Source: Echinicola rosea (GTDB lineage: Bacteria; Bacteroidota; Bacteroidia; Cytophagales; Cyclobacteriaceae). From it: a DNA stretch of 64,000 bases. A program made the translations under genes and the position numbers. The notes beneath the pieces were generated by a model. It saw only the letters and a list, made by a program, of their open reading frames with translations, was not told where the DNA came from and searched no databases. The stretch spans positions 4,492,501 through 4,556,500 of the forward strand of contig NZ_CP040106.1 in assembly GCF_005281475.1 (NCBI RefSeq). The letters run 5' to 3'. Shown here piece after piece: positions 16,225-25,258 of this stretch. Numbering within the stretch: the first letter of the stretch is position 1; each line of letters starts with the position of its first letter.

Positions 16225-16261
16225 TACCTATTGCCAAAACCACTCCCAATAACTAAAAAAT

Positions 16262-16714
16262 ATGACCATTGAATACTTCGCATTCGGAATAGCATACTCA
16301 TTCACTTCCTGGATATTCGGAATGGTATTCAATAGTATTCTTGTGAAAACTGAATTTTACAACCGACTTTCTCACCTGAATTTTATTGAAAGCAAAACCG
16401 TGAATAAGTACATTGGACTCTTTTATTTTAAATGGGTGGTAAAAAATACCTTTTTTAAGTTCTTCAATCAAAAGATCAAAATTCAGAACAAAAACACATC
16501 CTTAGCGGACATTCGGAGGGAAATGACAATTGCTGAAATCAGCCATCTCATTGGTTTTATTTTTGTAGCCGTTATTGCGGTTTTAAAAAGTATATCCGTT
16601 AACCCTGTTTGTGGAGCGACCATCATGTTAGTAAACATCATCATGAACCTATACCCAGCATTATTACAGCAAGAGAACAAAAGGCGCTTGGATAAATTAA
16701 TCGTAAATGAGTAA
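16262..16714 (+). CDS. CrtO-like membrane acyltransferase family protein
   Basis: The 150-residue membrane protein contains [28 protein letters not shown], a family-like block followed by a helix-rich middle, and ends [21 protein letters not shown]. That ending (N.YP.LLQ..NR.RL) is typical of the glycosyl-4,4'-diaponeurosporenoate acyltransferase (CrtO) family. No carotenoid genes are nearby, so the substrate is unknown. Its last 8 nt overlap the start of nudK, suggesting coupled translation. Confidence 0.65.
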   Translation: MTIEYFAFGIAYSFTSWIFGMVFNSILVKTEFYNRLSHLNFIESKTVNKYIGLFYFKWVVKNTFFKFFNQKIKIQNKNTSLADIRREMTIAEISHLIGFIFVAVIAVLKSISVNPVCGATIMLVNIIMNLYPALLQQENKRRLDKLIVNE

Positions 16715-17309
16715 AAAAATGGACACTAGAATCAACATACTCAAAACTGAAACCCTCTCGGACAATTGGTACTCATTGAATAAAGTGACGTTTGAATATC
16801 AAAAACGAAATGGCGCTCTGGAAACCCAATCCCGAGAAGTCTATGACCGTGGAAATGGCGCCACCATACTATTGTACCATAAGGAAAAAGGAACCATCAT
16901 CCTCACCGAGCAATTTAGGTTACCTACCTTCTTAAACGGCAACTCGACGGGCATGCTCATCGAATCATGTGCCGGATTATTGGATGAAGACAATCCGGAG
17001 GATTGTGCCAAAAAGGAAGCTGAAGAAGAAACGGGCTTCCGAATTTCCAAGGTAGAAAAGATTTTTGAATCCTACATGTCCCCTGGTGCGGTTACAGAAA
17101 TATTGCATTTCTTTATTGCCGAATACCAAGAAGGAATGAAAGTCAGTGAAGGCGGTGGCCTGGATGAGGAGCATGAGGATATTGAAGTATTGGAAATGAA
17201 GTTTGGGGAAGCATATGAGATGATTTTTACAGGAAAAATAAAAGATGCCAAAACCATCATGCTGCTACAATATGCCAAGATCCATGATTTATGCACTAAA
17301 AGTAAGTAA
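16707..17309 (+). CDS. nudK: GDP-mannose pyrophosphatase (Nudix hydrolase)
   Basis: The 200-residue enzyme would hydrolyse GDP-mannose to GMP and mannose-1-phosphate. It has [20 protein letters not shown] followed by EEETGF, the NudK form of the Nudix box, then the diagnostic [18 protein letters not shown] and [18 protein letters not shown]-ribose pyrophosphatases of the same superfamily are the alternative, but the MSPG..TE segment favours NudK. It starts inside the end of the CrtO-like gene. Confidence 0.85.
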   Translation: MSKKMDTRINILKTETLSDNWYSLNKVTFEYQKRNGALETQSREVYDRGNGATILLYHKEKGTIILTEQFRLPTFLNGNSTGMLIESCAGLLDEDNPEDCAKKEAEEETGFRISKVEKIFESYMSPGAVTEILHFFIAEYQEGMKVSEGGGLDEEHEDIEVLEMKFGEAYEMIFTGKIKDAKTIMLLQYAKIHDLCTKSK

Positions 17310-17393
17310 CAAACACTAACACCATCCTAAACTTTCAAAAAATCGTCCAGTGATTTTGTTAAAATTTGATCAAATACCCTATATTTCAAGGAC

Positions 17394-17876
17394 TTGAAAG
17401 GCGGACACTTAATCAGGCACACCGGTATCCCATCAATGAAACTGGTGAATAACCAAGATTCCATTCCGCTACCAAATAATCTATTAATGAAGATCAGCTA
17501 TCGTAAAGGGCGGCTCCGACAGCACCTGATTTTTGGTGTGATTTGGTCCATACTGGGCATCATCGCAGTGATCTATCAAGCTGCCAACGTGTTTATATAT
17601 GGCTACTTGATGGCTGGACTGGGATATATGGCACTGTTCCTTTTCGAACAAAACAAACAATATCTAACGATTTCCGGTGGGACGATTATAAAAAATACAC
17701 TGCCCCCAAAGAAAATATTTCTAAATGACATAACGAAAATCACCAAGGCCAATGGATATTTCATTTTAAGATCCAAAGGAGCCAACATGAAAATCGACAT
17801 GGATTTAATTGAATATCAGTCTCTCGTAAAATTAAAGGATGTTTTCAGTAAGTTGAATGTGGAAATAGAATCGTAA
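17394..17876 (+). CDS. Hypothetical membrane protein with PH-like C-terminal domain
   Basis: The frame gives 160 residues, but starts at the internal Met codons (MKLVNNQ at 17436, or MKISYRKG) are equally possible. Two membrane helices (FGVIWSILGIIAVIYQAANV and YGYLMAGLGYMALFLF) precede a beta-rich soluble part with QYLTISGGTIIKNTLPPKKIFLNDITKI and GYFILRSKGANMKIDMDLIE. That order is like bacterial PH-domain membrane proteins. No function can be assigned. Confidence 0.65.
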   Translation: MKGGHLIRHTGIPSMKLVNNQDSIPLPNNLLMKISYRKGRLRQHLIFGVIWSILGIIAVIYQAANVFIYGYLMAGLGYMALFLFEQNKQYLTISGGTIIKNTLPPKKIFLNDITKITKANGYFILRSKGANMKIDMDLIEYQSLVKLKDVFSKLNVEIES

Positions 17877-17981
17877 AATAGCATTGCCAATAGAACCATA
17901 TTGGCATCAATAAGATATAACCTTCTGTGGCTACTGAAAACCACCACGCATAAAAACTCATCACTTAAAAAAATAAACTAT

Positions 17982-18398
17982 ATGGCTATCAAACTCTTCC
18001 TCCGGCTCGCTATCTCAGCGGGGTTTCTATCTGCAGTAGCCGACAGGTTTGGGATATGGAGCAAAGAAGTTTCCGTTTGGGGAGACTGGAGCAGTTTCCT
18101 CCATTACACCCAACTGATAAATCCCTGGTTACCAGAAACCTTCATTCCTACTATCGGAGCTGTGGCAACAGCAGCAGAAATCATTTTTGCAGTGTGCTTG
18201 ATTGTCGGGTTCAAAACCGAACTGTTTGCCAAATTAAGTGGGGGACTACTGCTATTGTTTGCCTTTTCCATGACGTTGTCCTCCGGGATTAAAGGGGCCC
18301 TGGATTTTTCAGTTTTCAGTGCTTCTGCCGGCGCTTTTGCCCTGAGTCTAATGAAGGAAAAACACCTGGAGCTGGACACATTGATTGCCAGCTCTTAA
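17982..18398 (+). CDS. DoxX family membrane protein
   Basis: About 138 residues with four hydrophobic helices. The start is set at the ATG before AIKLFLRLAISAGFLSAVADRFG, because the DoxX signature (LRL.....F..A..DRFG) begins there; the frame continues upstream only through a non-ATG region. The middle TVGAVATAAEIIFAVCLIVGF-like segment (here IGAVATAAEIIFAVCLIVGF) and DFSVFSASAGAFAL are typical. DoxX proteins are small quinone- or redox-linked membrane proteins of uncertain role. Confidence 0.85.
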   Translation: MAIKLFLRLAISAGFLSAVADRFGIWSKEVSVWGDWSSFLHYTQLINPWLPETFIPTIGAVATAAEIIFAVCLIVGFKTELFAKLSGGLLLLFAFSMTLSSGIKGALDFSVFSASAGAFALSLMKEKHLELDTLIASS

Positions 18399-18538
18399 AC
18401 CTTGCGGTAACCCGCTTTATAACACAATAAAACACTTAAAGTATGGATAAGTGGAATGGAAGAAGGAGATGCTTGCAGTGGATCAGCTAAAATTATCGAA
18501 AACAATGGACGCTAGGCTATGACCAATTCATCTATTCC

Positions 18539-19117
18539 ATGATAAAAGTAAATGCATTTTTCATTACGTTGCTGCTAGCAATAGTAAGCGTTAAGGGTTT
18601 CGGGCAGGAATTTCATCCTTCAGAAGAATTTCTTATGACCACTGTTCCGGATTCATTGAGGAGCATTGACGCCCTGTACTCCTCTCCTAATGACCGTACC
18701 AATATCTACCTGACGGATAAGAAGGGAAATGTCCTGAAGGAATTTTCAGTGTTCATTGAATCCTATTATGACGACAGCAAAGTAGAGGAAATGGCTGTAC
18801 CACACCTCAAACATGTTCGGAAAGTCATTCGCCTAAGCATCTCCCATTGTCCCTGTTACTGTGATATAGACGTGCACTACTGGCTACTCACCCATGATGG
18901 CAAATGGGTGGCCCTTCCTGTGCTGACACCTCCTGATTATGAAGCTAGCTTGACCTATTTAGCCTATATTTTTCCTGAAGAAAAACCAAACCTAATCGAA
19001 CTCCACGAATACCAGGACGAGGTGATTTTAGGCGATGGAGAACCAAGGTTCAACCAAATCGCTGACCGCACCATCAAAACCCTATTTTGGAATGGGATGA
19101 CCATAGAAGAAAATTAA
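18539..19117 (+). CDS. Hypothetical secreted protein
   Basis: The 192-residue protein has a signal peptide (KVNAFFITLLLAIVSVKGFG then QEF, cleavage near residue 22). The mature part includes ISHCPCYCDIDVHYWLL, with three cysteines in CPCYC, and a C-terminal NQIADRTIKTLFWNGMTIEE. No family is recognised. The upstream 140 bp hold no clear regulatory site. It is probably exported to the periplasm. Confidence 0.7.
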   Translation: MIKVNAFFITLLLAIVSVKGFGQEFHPSEEFLMTTVPDSLRSIDALYSSPNDRTNIYLTDKKGNVLKEFSVFIESYYDDSKVEEMAVPHLKHVRKVIRLSISHCPCYCDIDVHYWLLTHDGKWVALPVLTPPDYEASLTYLAYIFPEEKPNLIELHEYQDEVILGDGEPRFNQIADRTIKTLFWNGMTIEEN

Positions 19118-19168
19118 AGAACTGTTTATATATCTTTCATTACTACATTTACTACAACACTCCTCTAG

Positions 19169-19642
19169 ATGATGAAAAAGACTATTTTGACACTAATCAT
19201 TACGTTAGCGGTGTCGGCACTGTGCAGCGCCCAACGAATCGAATCGCAGAAAGTATTTGGCGGATACCAATACACACTGAACGGGCAACCCATCAGTTTA
19301 AAGCACATGACAATAGCCATGGAGTCCAATCCAGAGGCTTTTGATCTGATCAAAAAGGCAAGGGCCAATACCACTATTGCTTCTATTTTTGGATTTGCAG
19401 GTGGTGCCTTAATTGGTTGGCCCATCGGAACCGCTATTGGAGGCGAAGAGCCCAATTGGGCTTTGGCAGGAATTGGCGCAGGCTTAATCGCAGTGGCCAT
19501 TCCGATTTCCTCCAGTGCCAATAAAAAAACCAACCAAGCCATAGAGATCTATAATTCCAACCTCTACTCAAGTGGGTATTTTAAACCTGAATTTAAATTC
19601 CTCACAAATAAGAATGGTATAGGCCTTGCAATGTCATTTTGA
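19169..19642 (+). CDS. Hypothetical exported glycine-zipper-like protein
   Basis: The 157-residue protein has a signal peptide (MKKTILTLIITLAVSALCSA, then QRIES). Its middle is a pair of small-residue helices (IFGFAGGALIGWPIGTAIGG and WALAGIGAGLIAVAIPISSS), which looks like a glycine zipper able to insert in or cross a membrane. The C-terminus is N-rich (NKKTNQAIEIYNSNL). It is similar in layout to small Bacteroidota envelope proteins of unknown role. Confidence 0.7.
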   Translation: MMKKTILTLIITLAVSALCSAQRIESQKVFGGYQYTLNGQPISLKHMTIAMESNPEAFDLIKKARANTTIASIFGFAGGALIGWPIGTAIGGEEPNWALAGIGAGLIAVAIPISSSANKKTNQAIEIYNSNLYSSGYFKPEFKFLTNKNGIGLAMSF

Positions 19643-19678
19643 CTGTACCCTCTTAATAATACACCTTCATAGTAAAAT

Positions 19679-19900
19679 ATGGACTCAGTAAAGGTTGAAA
19701 GAAGAGAGAAGGCTAGAATTTATCTAATGAAATATAACTTCGATCCATGTCTGGCAATTACTTCCATTCGACTGATTGTCGGCCCAGAATTGTTATTTTG
19801 GGGATTTTATATATATTCAAATGCTATGGGACGTTTTAGAATAGGATACGGAGGCGTGACGATTGCATTTGCAGTGAATTATACATTTAAGCCCTTTTGA
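19679..19900 (+). CDS. Doubtful 73-residue ORF, possible outer-membrane protein remnant
   Basis: The last ~25 residues (RFRIGYGGVTIAFAVNYTFK) look like the final strands of an outer-membrane barrel ending in an aromatic residue, but the N-terminus has no signal peptide and the length is too short. It may be the tail of a decayed gene. The 275 bp that follow, up to DUF2200, hold no supported gene. Confidence 0.25.
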   Translation: MDSVKVERREKARIYLMKYNFDPCLAITSIRLIVGPELLFWGFYIYSNAMGRFRIGYGGVTIAFAVNYTFKPF

Positions 19901-20175
19901 TGGGTTTTGATAAAATAGAACTATTACTGTCCTTTTGAATTCCAGATCGAAGCAACCCCTCACAAGATAATGATAAAAGAAGGTCAAAATGAATCCCAAA
20001 ATAAAAATGCCAAACTTGAGAAAATCAAAAGGCAAAAGGATTAATTCTAACTAGGAATTCAAAAGGCCATAAAACGCTACCTACCTACGGAGCAACTACC
20101 CTCTCAAACGATTGAGCCCCTTATGAAGCAACAGAAATGATTCAGTAATTCTATACACGTAATCAGGAACATATC

Positions 20176-20541
20176 ATGAAAACCACAGATAAACATGACG
20201 AGCGCATGGCCAACATGACTTTTGCTTCGGTGTATCCACATTATATCACCAAAGTCGAGAAAAAAGGCAGGACCCAAGAAGAACTCCACCAAGTCATCAC
20301 TTGGCTTACCGGCTTCCAAAACGAGGATATTCAGCGACTAATCGAAGAAAAGGTAACCTTTAAGGAGTTCTTTGATCAGGCCACTCTCCATCCCAATGCC
20401 CCTTTGATCAAAGGGGTCATCTGTGGGTACCGTGTAGAAGAAATCGAAAACCCGCTAACCCAGCAAGTAAGGTACTTGGACAAACTAGTGGATGAGCTGG
20501 CCAAAGGTAAAAAATTGGAAAAAATACTCCGCCAGTCTTAA
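20176..20541 (+). CDS. DUF2200 family protein
   Basis: The 121-residue cytoplasmic protein matches DUF2200 nearly end to end: [23 protein letters not shown] (quoted in part), [32 protein letters not shown] and [22 protein letters not shown]. The family is widespread and uncharacterised; the GY.VE..E.PL.Q..RYLDKL block is its hallmark. It is a single gene with a hairpin terminator about 28 bp after the stop. Confidence 0.9.
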   Translation: MKTTDKHDERMANMTFASVYPHYITKVEKKGRTQEELHQVITWLTGFQNEDIQRLIEEKVTFKEFFDQATLHPNAPLIKGVICGYRVEEIENPLTQQVRYLDKLVDELAKGKKLEKILRQS

Positions 20542-20568
20542 AGCCATATTTCCAGCTACGCACTAACT

Positions 20569-20600
20569 AAACGGCATTGATTTCGTGTTCAATGCCGTTT
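20569..20600. terminator. Hairpin terminator after DUF2200
   Basis: Perfect 12-bp stem AAACGGCATTGA / TCAATGCCGTTT with an 8-nt loop. It lacks a long T tract but has the size of a terminator and could act in both directions. Confidence 0.55.
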
Positions 20601-20669
20601 ATTAAGAAATATGCCACTACATGGAATAATGATATTAATTTATCCAAAAGAAACTTATTAATTGGATCC

Positions 20670-20895
20670 GCCTTGCAAGTATTGGGCGTTATGAAATTAA
20701 AAAGTGGGCGGACAATAAGGCAGGCTTGTTTGACGAAAGGCTGCCCAAAAAGGATGTTGGCAGCTAAAGAAGGTTTAAATTTTAGGCCAATAGCTGCACA
20801 CCTGTGCGCCGTGGCGTAGCGGCGGGGTTTTTGGCTTACTTTTATGACCTGAAGCAAAAAAGTGACAAAGGTAAAGGGATGAAAACCACCTGGGA
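20670..20895. repeat. Dispersed repeat E, copy 1
   Basis: Shares with 23030-23245 the ordered motifs AGGCTTGTTTGACG, a TTTTAG..AATAGCTC-like segment, GCGG.GTTTTTGG, and the inverted pair TTACTTTT..GACCTGAAG..AAAAAAGTGAC. No gene is encoded. It lies just upstream of the acetyltransferase gene. Confidence 0.6.
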
Positions 20896-20985
20896 ATTTA
20901 GCTAGAAAAATAACTGCCCAAGGAAAAATATAGAACCTATTTTATATTCGCTAATTTTGACACTAAGCTATTCCACCTTACACCT

Positions 20986-21576
20986 ATGGATACTATGAAA
21001 ACAGAAATGGAAAAAATGATGGCCGGAGAGCCTTATGATGCGCATTGTGAGCAAATGATCGCTATCAGAAAAAATGTCAAACGCATCCTGCACAAGCTCA
21101 ATGTCACAGAATACTATACCGACAAGTTTCAGGACACCATCAATGAATTATGCCCCAATTCTGCCAAAAACCTTCACCTAGAGCCTCCATTCCACTGCGA
21201 TTATGGTCAAAACATCCATGCCGGTGACGGTGTATTTATCAACTTTGACGCCGTCATTTTGGACGGGGCTAAAGTGACCATTGGCAGAAAGACCCTCCTA
21301 GCACCAGGTGTCCATATCTATACCGCCAGACATCCCCTAAATGTGGCCGAAAGAAGAGAGTGGGAAGACTGCCGTCCAGTGACGATCGGCGAGGAATGCT
21401 GGATCGGGGGACATGTCACCATATGTCCAGGTGTGACCATCGGTGACCGAGCGGTCATTGGTGCAGGGGCAGTGGTCACCAAGGATATTCCAGCAGATAC
21501 TTTGGCTGTGGGTAACCCGGCAAAAGTCATTAAAAAACTGAACAATAAGGATCGGTCGGAAACTCTTAACACCTAA
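20986..21576 (+). CDS. Sugar O-acetyltransferase (maltose/galactoside acetyltransferase type)
   Basis: The 196-residue protein transfers an acetyl group from acetyl-CoA to a sugar. The N-terminal helical MAC domain has MEKMMAGEPYDAHCEQMIAI. The left-handed beta-helix hexapeptide domain includes PFHCDYGQNIHAGDGVFINF, the catalytic His region HIYTARHPLN, and VTICPGVTIGDRAVIGAGAV before VGNPAKVIKKL. An ATG three codons later (20995) is an alternative start. A 25-residue tail of a second, decayed copy lies at 24210. Confidence 0.9.
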   Translation: MDTMKTEMEKMMAGEPYDAHCEQMIAIRKNVKRILHKLNVTEYYTDKFQDTINELCPNSAKNLHLEPPFHCDYGQNIHAGDGVFINFDAVILDGAKVTIGRKTLLAPGVHIYTARHPLNVAERREWEDCRPVTIGEECWIGGHVTICPGVTIGDRAVIGAGAVVTKDIPADTLAVGNPAKVIKKLNNKDRSETLNT

Positions 21577-21769
21577 TCTCTTCCTAGTATTTCATATCCA
21601 CTCACCATCATCCTGATCACCACCGCCTTTAATCTCTCTGAATGCACTTGGATTCCTAATCTACCACAAATAGGTTACCAGAAACACTCCATTTCAGCCA
21701 CTTCAGAATTGATGAAATTTCTTTACAATTTTTCAAACAAATCGGTGGTTTTTAGTATTTTACCGTACA

Positions 21770-22861
21770 ATGGATTTTATACGTCAACACCAATCAGTCA
21801 TCTACTATTCTTTAATTGTGGTTGGTTTGGTGGCTATCATGGTATTTTTAACCAATTATATTCACAATTGGCTATACCGTAAGGCTAAAAACAAATATCC
21901 AAAGGAGTCTCCTGACACCATCTTATTGGTGAAGCGTATGTTAAATTCCCTCTGGCTCCTGTTAGGTGGATTGATTTTGAGCCTTGCTTATATTGAAAAG
22001 AATCTTTATGATGTGGTAGAGGAAAATTTTTGGTTGATCTTCTATCTTGGAGTGGTATTGACGACCACCGTGGTCTTGGCGGCCCTGGTCCAAACCTTCT
22101 TCAGTAGGGCCATCAGGAAACGTACGGAAATGGATGAAGGGGATCCCACCAGCCATAAATTCCTAAGGTACTTGACACTCTTTGGGATTTACTTTATCGG
22201 AACGCTTTTTGCGATTTTGGCTTTTCCATCCCTAAGAGGAGTTGCCACCACAGCGCTGAGTGGTGCGGGGGTCATTACCGTAATCACAGGTATCGCCTCC
22301 AAAGAAGCACTCGCAAACCTCATCGGTGGTGTGTTCATCATTATTTTCAAACCTTTCAGGGTGGGCAATGTAATCAAAATCACAGACCAATTGGTGGGTA
22401 CAGTAGTGGACATTACGCTTAGACATACCGTGATCAGGGATTTCAAAAACAAAATGATCATCATTCCTAACGCCATCATCAATCAGGAAAAAGTCACCAA
22501 TTACAACCTTATTGATAAGAAAATCTGCCAATGGATTGAGATCGGTATCTCATACGACAGTGATATTGACCTGGCAAAAAAAATCATGCAAGAAGAATGT
22601 GAAAACCACCCGAGTTCTGAGGATTGCCGCACGTTCAGGGAAAAAGAAAAACAAGTGCCCAAGGTAGTAGTACGGGTAATCAGCTTGGCTGAATCAGCAG
22701 TGACCCTTCGGGCATGGACATGGACAAAAGACTACCCCACTGCTTTTGTAATGAAGTGTGATCTATTCGAATGCATCAAAAAAAGATTCGAAAAAGAAGG
22801 AATAGAAATCCCCTATCCCCACACGAAAATTCTATTTAAAAACCGAGAGCCCGCTTCTTAG
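21770..22861 (+). CDS. Mechanosensitive ion channel (MscS family)
   Basis: The 363-residue inner-membrane protein has three to four helices in the first ~190 residues. The pore-lining region is ALSGAGVITVITGIASKEALANLIGG, followed by the first beta-domain strands FIIIFKPFRVGNVIKITD, QLVGTVVDITLRHTVIRD and MIIIPNAIINQEKVTNYN. The C-terminus has VTLRAWTWTKDYPTAF and FEKEGIEIPYPHTKI. These are standard MscS features for a channel that opens under hypo-osmotic stress. Monocistronic. Confidence 0.92.
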   Translation: MDFIRQHQSVIYYSLIVVGLVAIMVFLTNYIHNWLYRKAKNKYPKESPDTILLVKRMLNSLWLLLGGLILSLAYIEKNLYDVVEENFWLIFYLGVVLTTTVVLAALVQTFFSRAIRKRTEMDEGDPTSHKFLRYLTLFGIYFIGTLFAILAFPSLRGVATTALSGAGVITVITGIASKEALANLIGGVFIIIFKPFRVGNVIKITDQLVGTVVDITLRHTVIRDFKNKMIIIPNAIINQEKVTNYNLIDKKICQWIEIGISYDSDIDLAKKIMQEECENHPSSEDCRTFREKEKQVPKVVVRVISLAESAVTLRAWTWTKDYPTAFVMKCDLFECIKKRFEKEGIEIPYPHTKILFKNREPAS

Positions 22862-23029
22862 TTCCCACCCAAAGGTAGCCTATCATTTTGATTTCTTATA
22901 TTTTTAAACTAAATTAATAGTTGTTATTAAATAATGGCTCTATATGGATTATAGTGGGTAAAGATATTATTCCGGTTAAATTAATGTTGATTCATGTTCC
23001 TTTTCAGTGGGCAATTTTCTATTCTGCCT

Positions 23030-23245
23030 TGAGGTATTTGACGTTAAGAAATCAAAGAAGTGGGCTGGAAAAAGCGCAGGCTTGTTTGACGTGAATCAGT
23101 ACAAAAAATTGGTATGCTGCACAAATAGAGGTGTTTGCCTGCGTGAGTGCTGGCTTTGATTTTAGTCATATAGCTCACCGCAGCGGGTTTTTTTGGTTAC
23201 GTTTTTCACCTGAAGGAAAAAAGTAACAAGGCAACAAGATGAAAG
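23030..23245. repeat. Dispersed repeat E, copy 2
   Basis: Second copy of the element at 20670-20895, with GCAGGCTTGTTTGACG, GCGGGTTTTTTTGGTTACG and CACCTGAAGGAAAAAAGTAA. The rest of the 22862-23313 gap is AT-rich and shows no gene. Confidence 0.6.
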
Positions 23246-23313
23246 GCAAGCTAGAATTTGACATGCAAAGTAATAGTTACCCATAGTAAATCATATAGAA
23301 CCTAAATAATTAT

Positions 23314-24108
23314 ATGATACCCTACCTTAAATACCTAGTATATCTACTCCTAATTCTAGCTTATGTAAATGTTGGATATGCAGAATGTGGCTATAGCGGC
23401 ATGAATTTTTATCCCCAACAGCGGTCGATCAATATAGACGCCATGTTTATGATTGAAGGGTATGGTTATAGCCAAAAGACCGTGAATAGCTTTTATGACA
23501 GGAAGGTTTATTTGGAAAGCAAAGATGGACAGTTGATTAAAATGGAATTGCAAGAAATATTAGTTGGTCAATTGCAACTGACCCAAGCAGTCTTTAAACC
23601 TTCTCAATGTCTATTGCCAAATACCACCTATTCTATCAAGTATGAAAATCAAACGGAAATGGAAACAAGGGAAATGTATGGCTGGGACAGTGACACAGAA
23701 TCAAGAGAAAAAATACAATGGACAACTCAGCCGACCATTAACAGCGATTATATGACCCGACCGCTAAAAATCAATTATATAACATCTGAAGTCAATTACT
23801 ATGGTTGTGGTCCTGAAGCTTATGCGATATTTGAAATAGAAAATCCACATACTATAGAAAAATGGTATAAAGTAACTTTAGTCGATCTCAGTACCCATGA
23901 GGAAAGCATTTACATCATAACAGCCTATGAAGGTAAATTGTACATTGGTCACGGTATGTGTGCAGGGCCTTTCGTTTTTAACAGCAATGGCAAATATAAA
24001 TTAAAAGTGTCCCAAATGGACCTAAATGGAAAATATCATCCCCCCACTCCGTGGATTACTTTCCAAAACCCCTACGAAGACCACCCAAGCCCTTGGAGTC
24101 CATTTTAG
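23314..24108 (+). CDS. Hypothetical secreted protein
   Basis: The 264-residue protein has a signal peptide (LKYLVYLLLILAYVNVGYA, cleavage near residue 24) and then a beta-rich mature chain. CECGYSGM-like and YYGCGPEAYAIFEIEN and GHGMCAGPFVF segments give paired cysteines suitable for disulfides. Repeating strands (YSIKYENQTEMETREMYGW, YKVTLVDLSTHEESIYII, YKLKVSQMDLNGKYHPP) look like two Ig-type domains. No family is recognised. It is more AT-rich than neighbouring core genes. Confidence 0.65.
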   Translation: MIPYLKYLVYLLLILAYVNVGYAECGYSGMNFYPQQRSINIDAMFMIEGYGYSQKTVNSFYDRKVYLESKDGQLIKMELQEILVGQLQLTQAVFKPSQCLLPNTTYSIKYENQTEMETREMYGWDSDTESREKIQWTTQPTINSDYMTRPLKINYITSEVNYYGCGPEAYAIFEIENPHTIEKWYKVTLVDLSTHEESIYIITAYEGKLYIGHGMCAGPFVFNSNGKYKLKVSQMDLNGKYHPPTPWITFQNPYEDHPSPWSPF

Positions 24109-24209
24109 TAAAGACGTTTATTTTAAGTACACTTTTTAGGTAATGGCAATTCTCTTTTATCCTTCACCCAAAACTATTTCCTTTGGCCCCAAAGGGAAGA
24201 TGAAGTACA

Positions 24210-24284
24210 ATGACCATGGGCAATCCGGCCAACGTGATCAGAAAACTAAATGAAAAAGACCGAAAATCAACTTTCAATACTTGA
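24210..24284 (+). pseudogene. C-terminal fragment of a second sugar acetyltransferase
   Basis: The frame reads GNPANVIRKLNEKDRKSTFNT then stop, against GNPAKVIKKLNNKDRSETLNT at the end of the intact gene at 20986. Only this last ~22-residue tail survives; nothing homologous is visible upstream, so the rest was deleted or replaced. Confidence 0.75.
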
Positions 24285-24868
24285 TCCAGCTTTAGCAAGA
24301 AATATAGCGGTCCATATTGGACCAATAATCGCAACTTGCATTTATACCTGCCGTTCCTACGGAACTTACCCGTTTGTCTGTAATCATTTTTGGTGCAGGT
24401 TTTTACCTACCCCTTCTATTTGGCCTTCCCCCTAATGCGGATGAGGCAGAATGCTCAGTTGCTAACACCTATTCAGTGTTTAACCTCAACCTAGGCAACC
24501 ACTATACATGAGCAGACAGGCGCGACGGCTTGTACGATCCAAATCAACTGATCATTCTTATAGCCTATCCCGACATTCAGCAAGATAGACTACTGCATGT
24601 CCCAATGCAAAAATCAGGACAATGTGCCAGCGGCACGATAAATTTTGTAACCTACGGATTCATGCGCAGGGGCTTAAGCGCTCCACAACCTCCCGAAGGA
24701 ATGCCAGCGGCACGAATAATAGGTATGCCTTTACGAAAATTATTTCTCTTCAAAACAAACGCGTTTGCCCTGTACCCCCATAGGACACTGGTTTACAAAA
24801 CCAATTTGTAACACTATTTAAATACAATTTATCTAAACCTGATATACAAAAATCGCACAATAATTTGC
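24285..24868. repeat. Intergenic region with dispersed TGCCAGCGGCACGA units
   Basis: No gene is supported here. TGCCAGCGGCACGA occurs at 24625-24638 and 24702-24715, each containing the palindrome TGCC-AGC-GGCA and spaced 77 bp apart; such units are common as dispersed repeats in Bacteroidota. The segment looks like accumulated repeat debris. Confidence 0.5.
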
Positions 24869-24910
24869 GTAGCCAAATAACTACATTTATATTAGTAGTC
24901 AAATGACTAC
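24869..24910 (+). promoter_or_regulatory. Tandem operator for the ArsR-family regulator
   Basis: Two near-identical palindromes, GTAGCCAAATAACTAC (24869-24884) and GTAGTCAAATGACTAC (24895-24910), each followed by ATT, are 26 bp apart and end 21 bp before the regulator's start codon. This is the expected place for dimers of an autoregulating ArsR protein. Confidence 0.65.
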
Positions 24911-24931
24911 ATTAATTCTCACTGAACTAAA

Positions 24932-25258
24932 ATGAAACTCAGACGCGATCCATTCCAAGCTATAGCTGACCCTACCCGAAGGGCAATACTGCTACTTCTT
25001 GCCGCTCAGACCATGACAGCCGGAACCATTGCCGAAAACTTCGAAGCAGCTCGGCCTACCATCTCCAAGCACCTTCAAGTACTTCAAGAATGTGAATTGA
25101 TTGATTCCAACCAAAAAGGCAGGGAAGTCTTCTATGAAATTAAAGTGGACAAAATGAAAGAAATCGACCAATGGCTGGAGCAGTTTAGAAAAATCTGGGA
25201 AAGCCGTTTTGGACAATTGGATAATCTTATTGCTAAACTCAACCATAAAAAACCATGA
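24932..25258 (+). CDS. ArsR/SmtB-family transcriptional regulator
   Basis: The 108-residue winged helix-turn-helix repressor starts RRDPFQAIADPTRRAILLLL, the usual first helices. The recognition helix is in FEAARPTISKHLQVLQECEL and the wing in SNQKGREVFYEIKV. It lacks the CVC metal-binding motif of arsenic or cadmium sensors, so a metal ligand is not indicated. It overlaps the SRPBCC gene by 4 nt, a common pairing in which the regulator controls its partner. Two palindromes upstream suggest autoregulation. Confidence 0.9.
   Translation: MKLRRDPFQAIADPTRRAILLLLAAQTMTAGTIAENFEAARPTISKHLQVLQECELIDSNQKGREVFYEIKVDKMKEIDQWLEQFRKIWESRFGQLDNLIAKLNHKKP

Noticed and set aside
17901..17981. Longer start for the DoxX gene
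   Set aside because: The upstream part begins with TTG and does not resemble DoxX; the family signature starts at the ATG at 17982.
19968..20042. 24-codon ORF (MIKEGQNESQNKNAKLEKIK..)
   Set aside because: It is too short, very lysine/asparagine-rich and has no partner or ribosome site.
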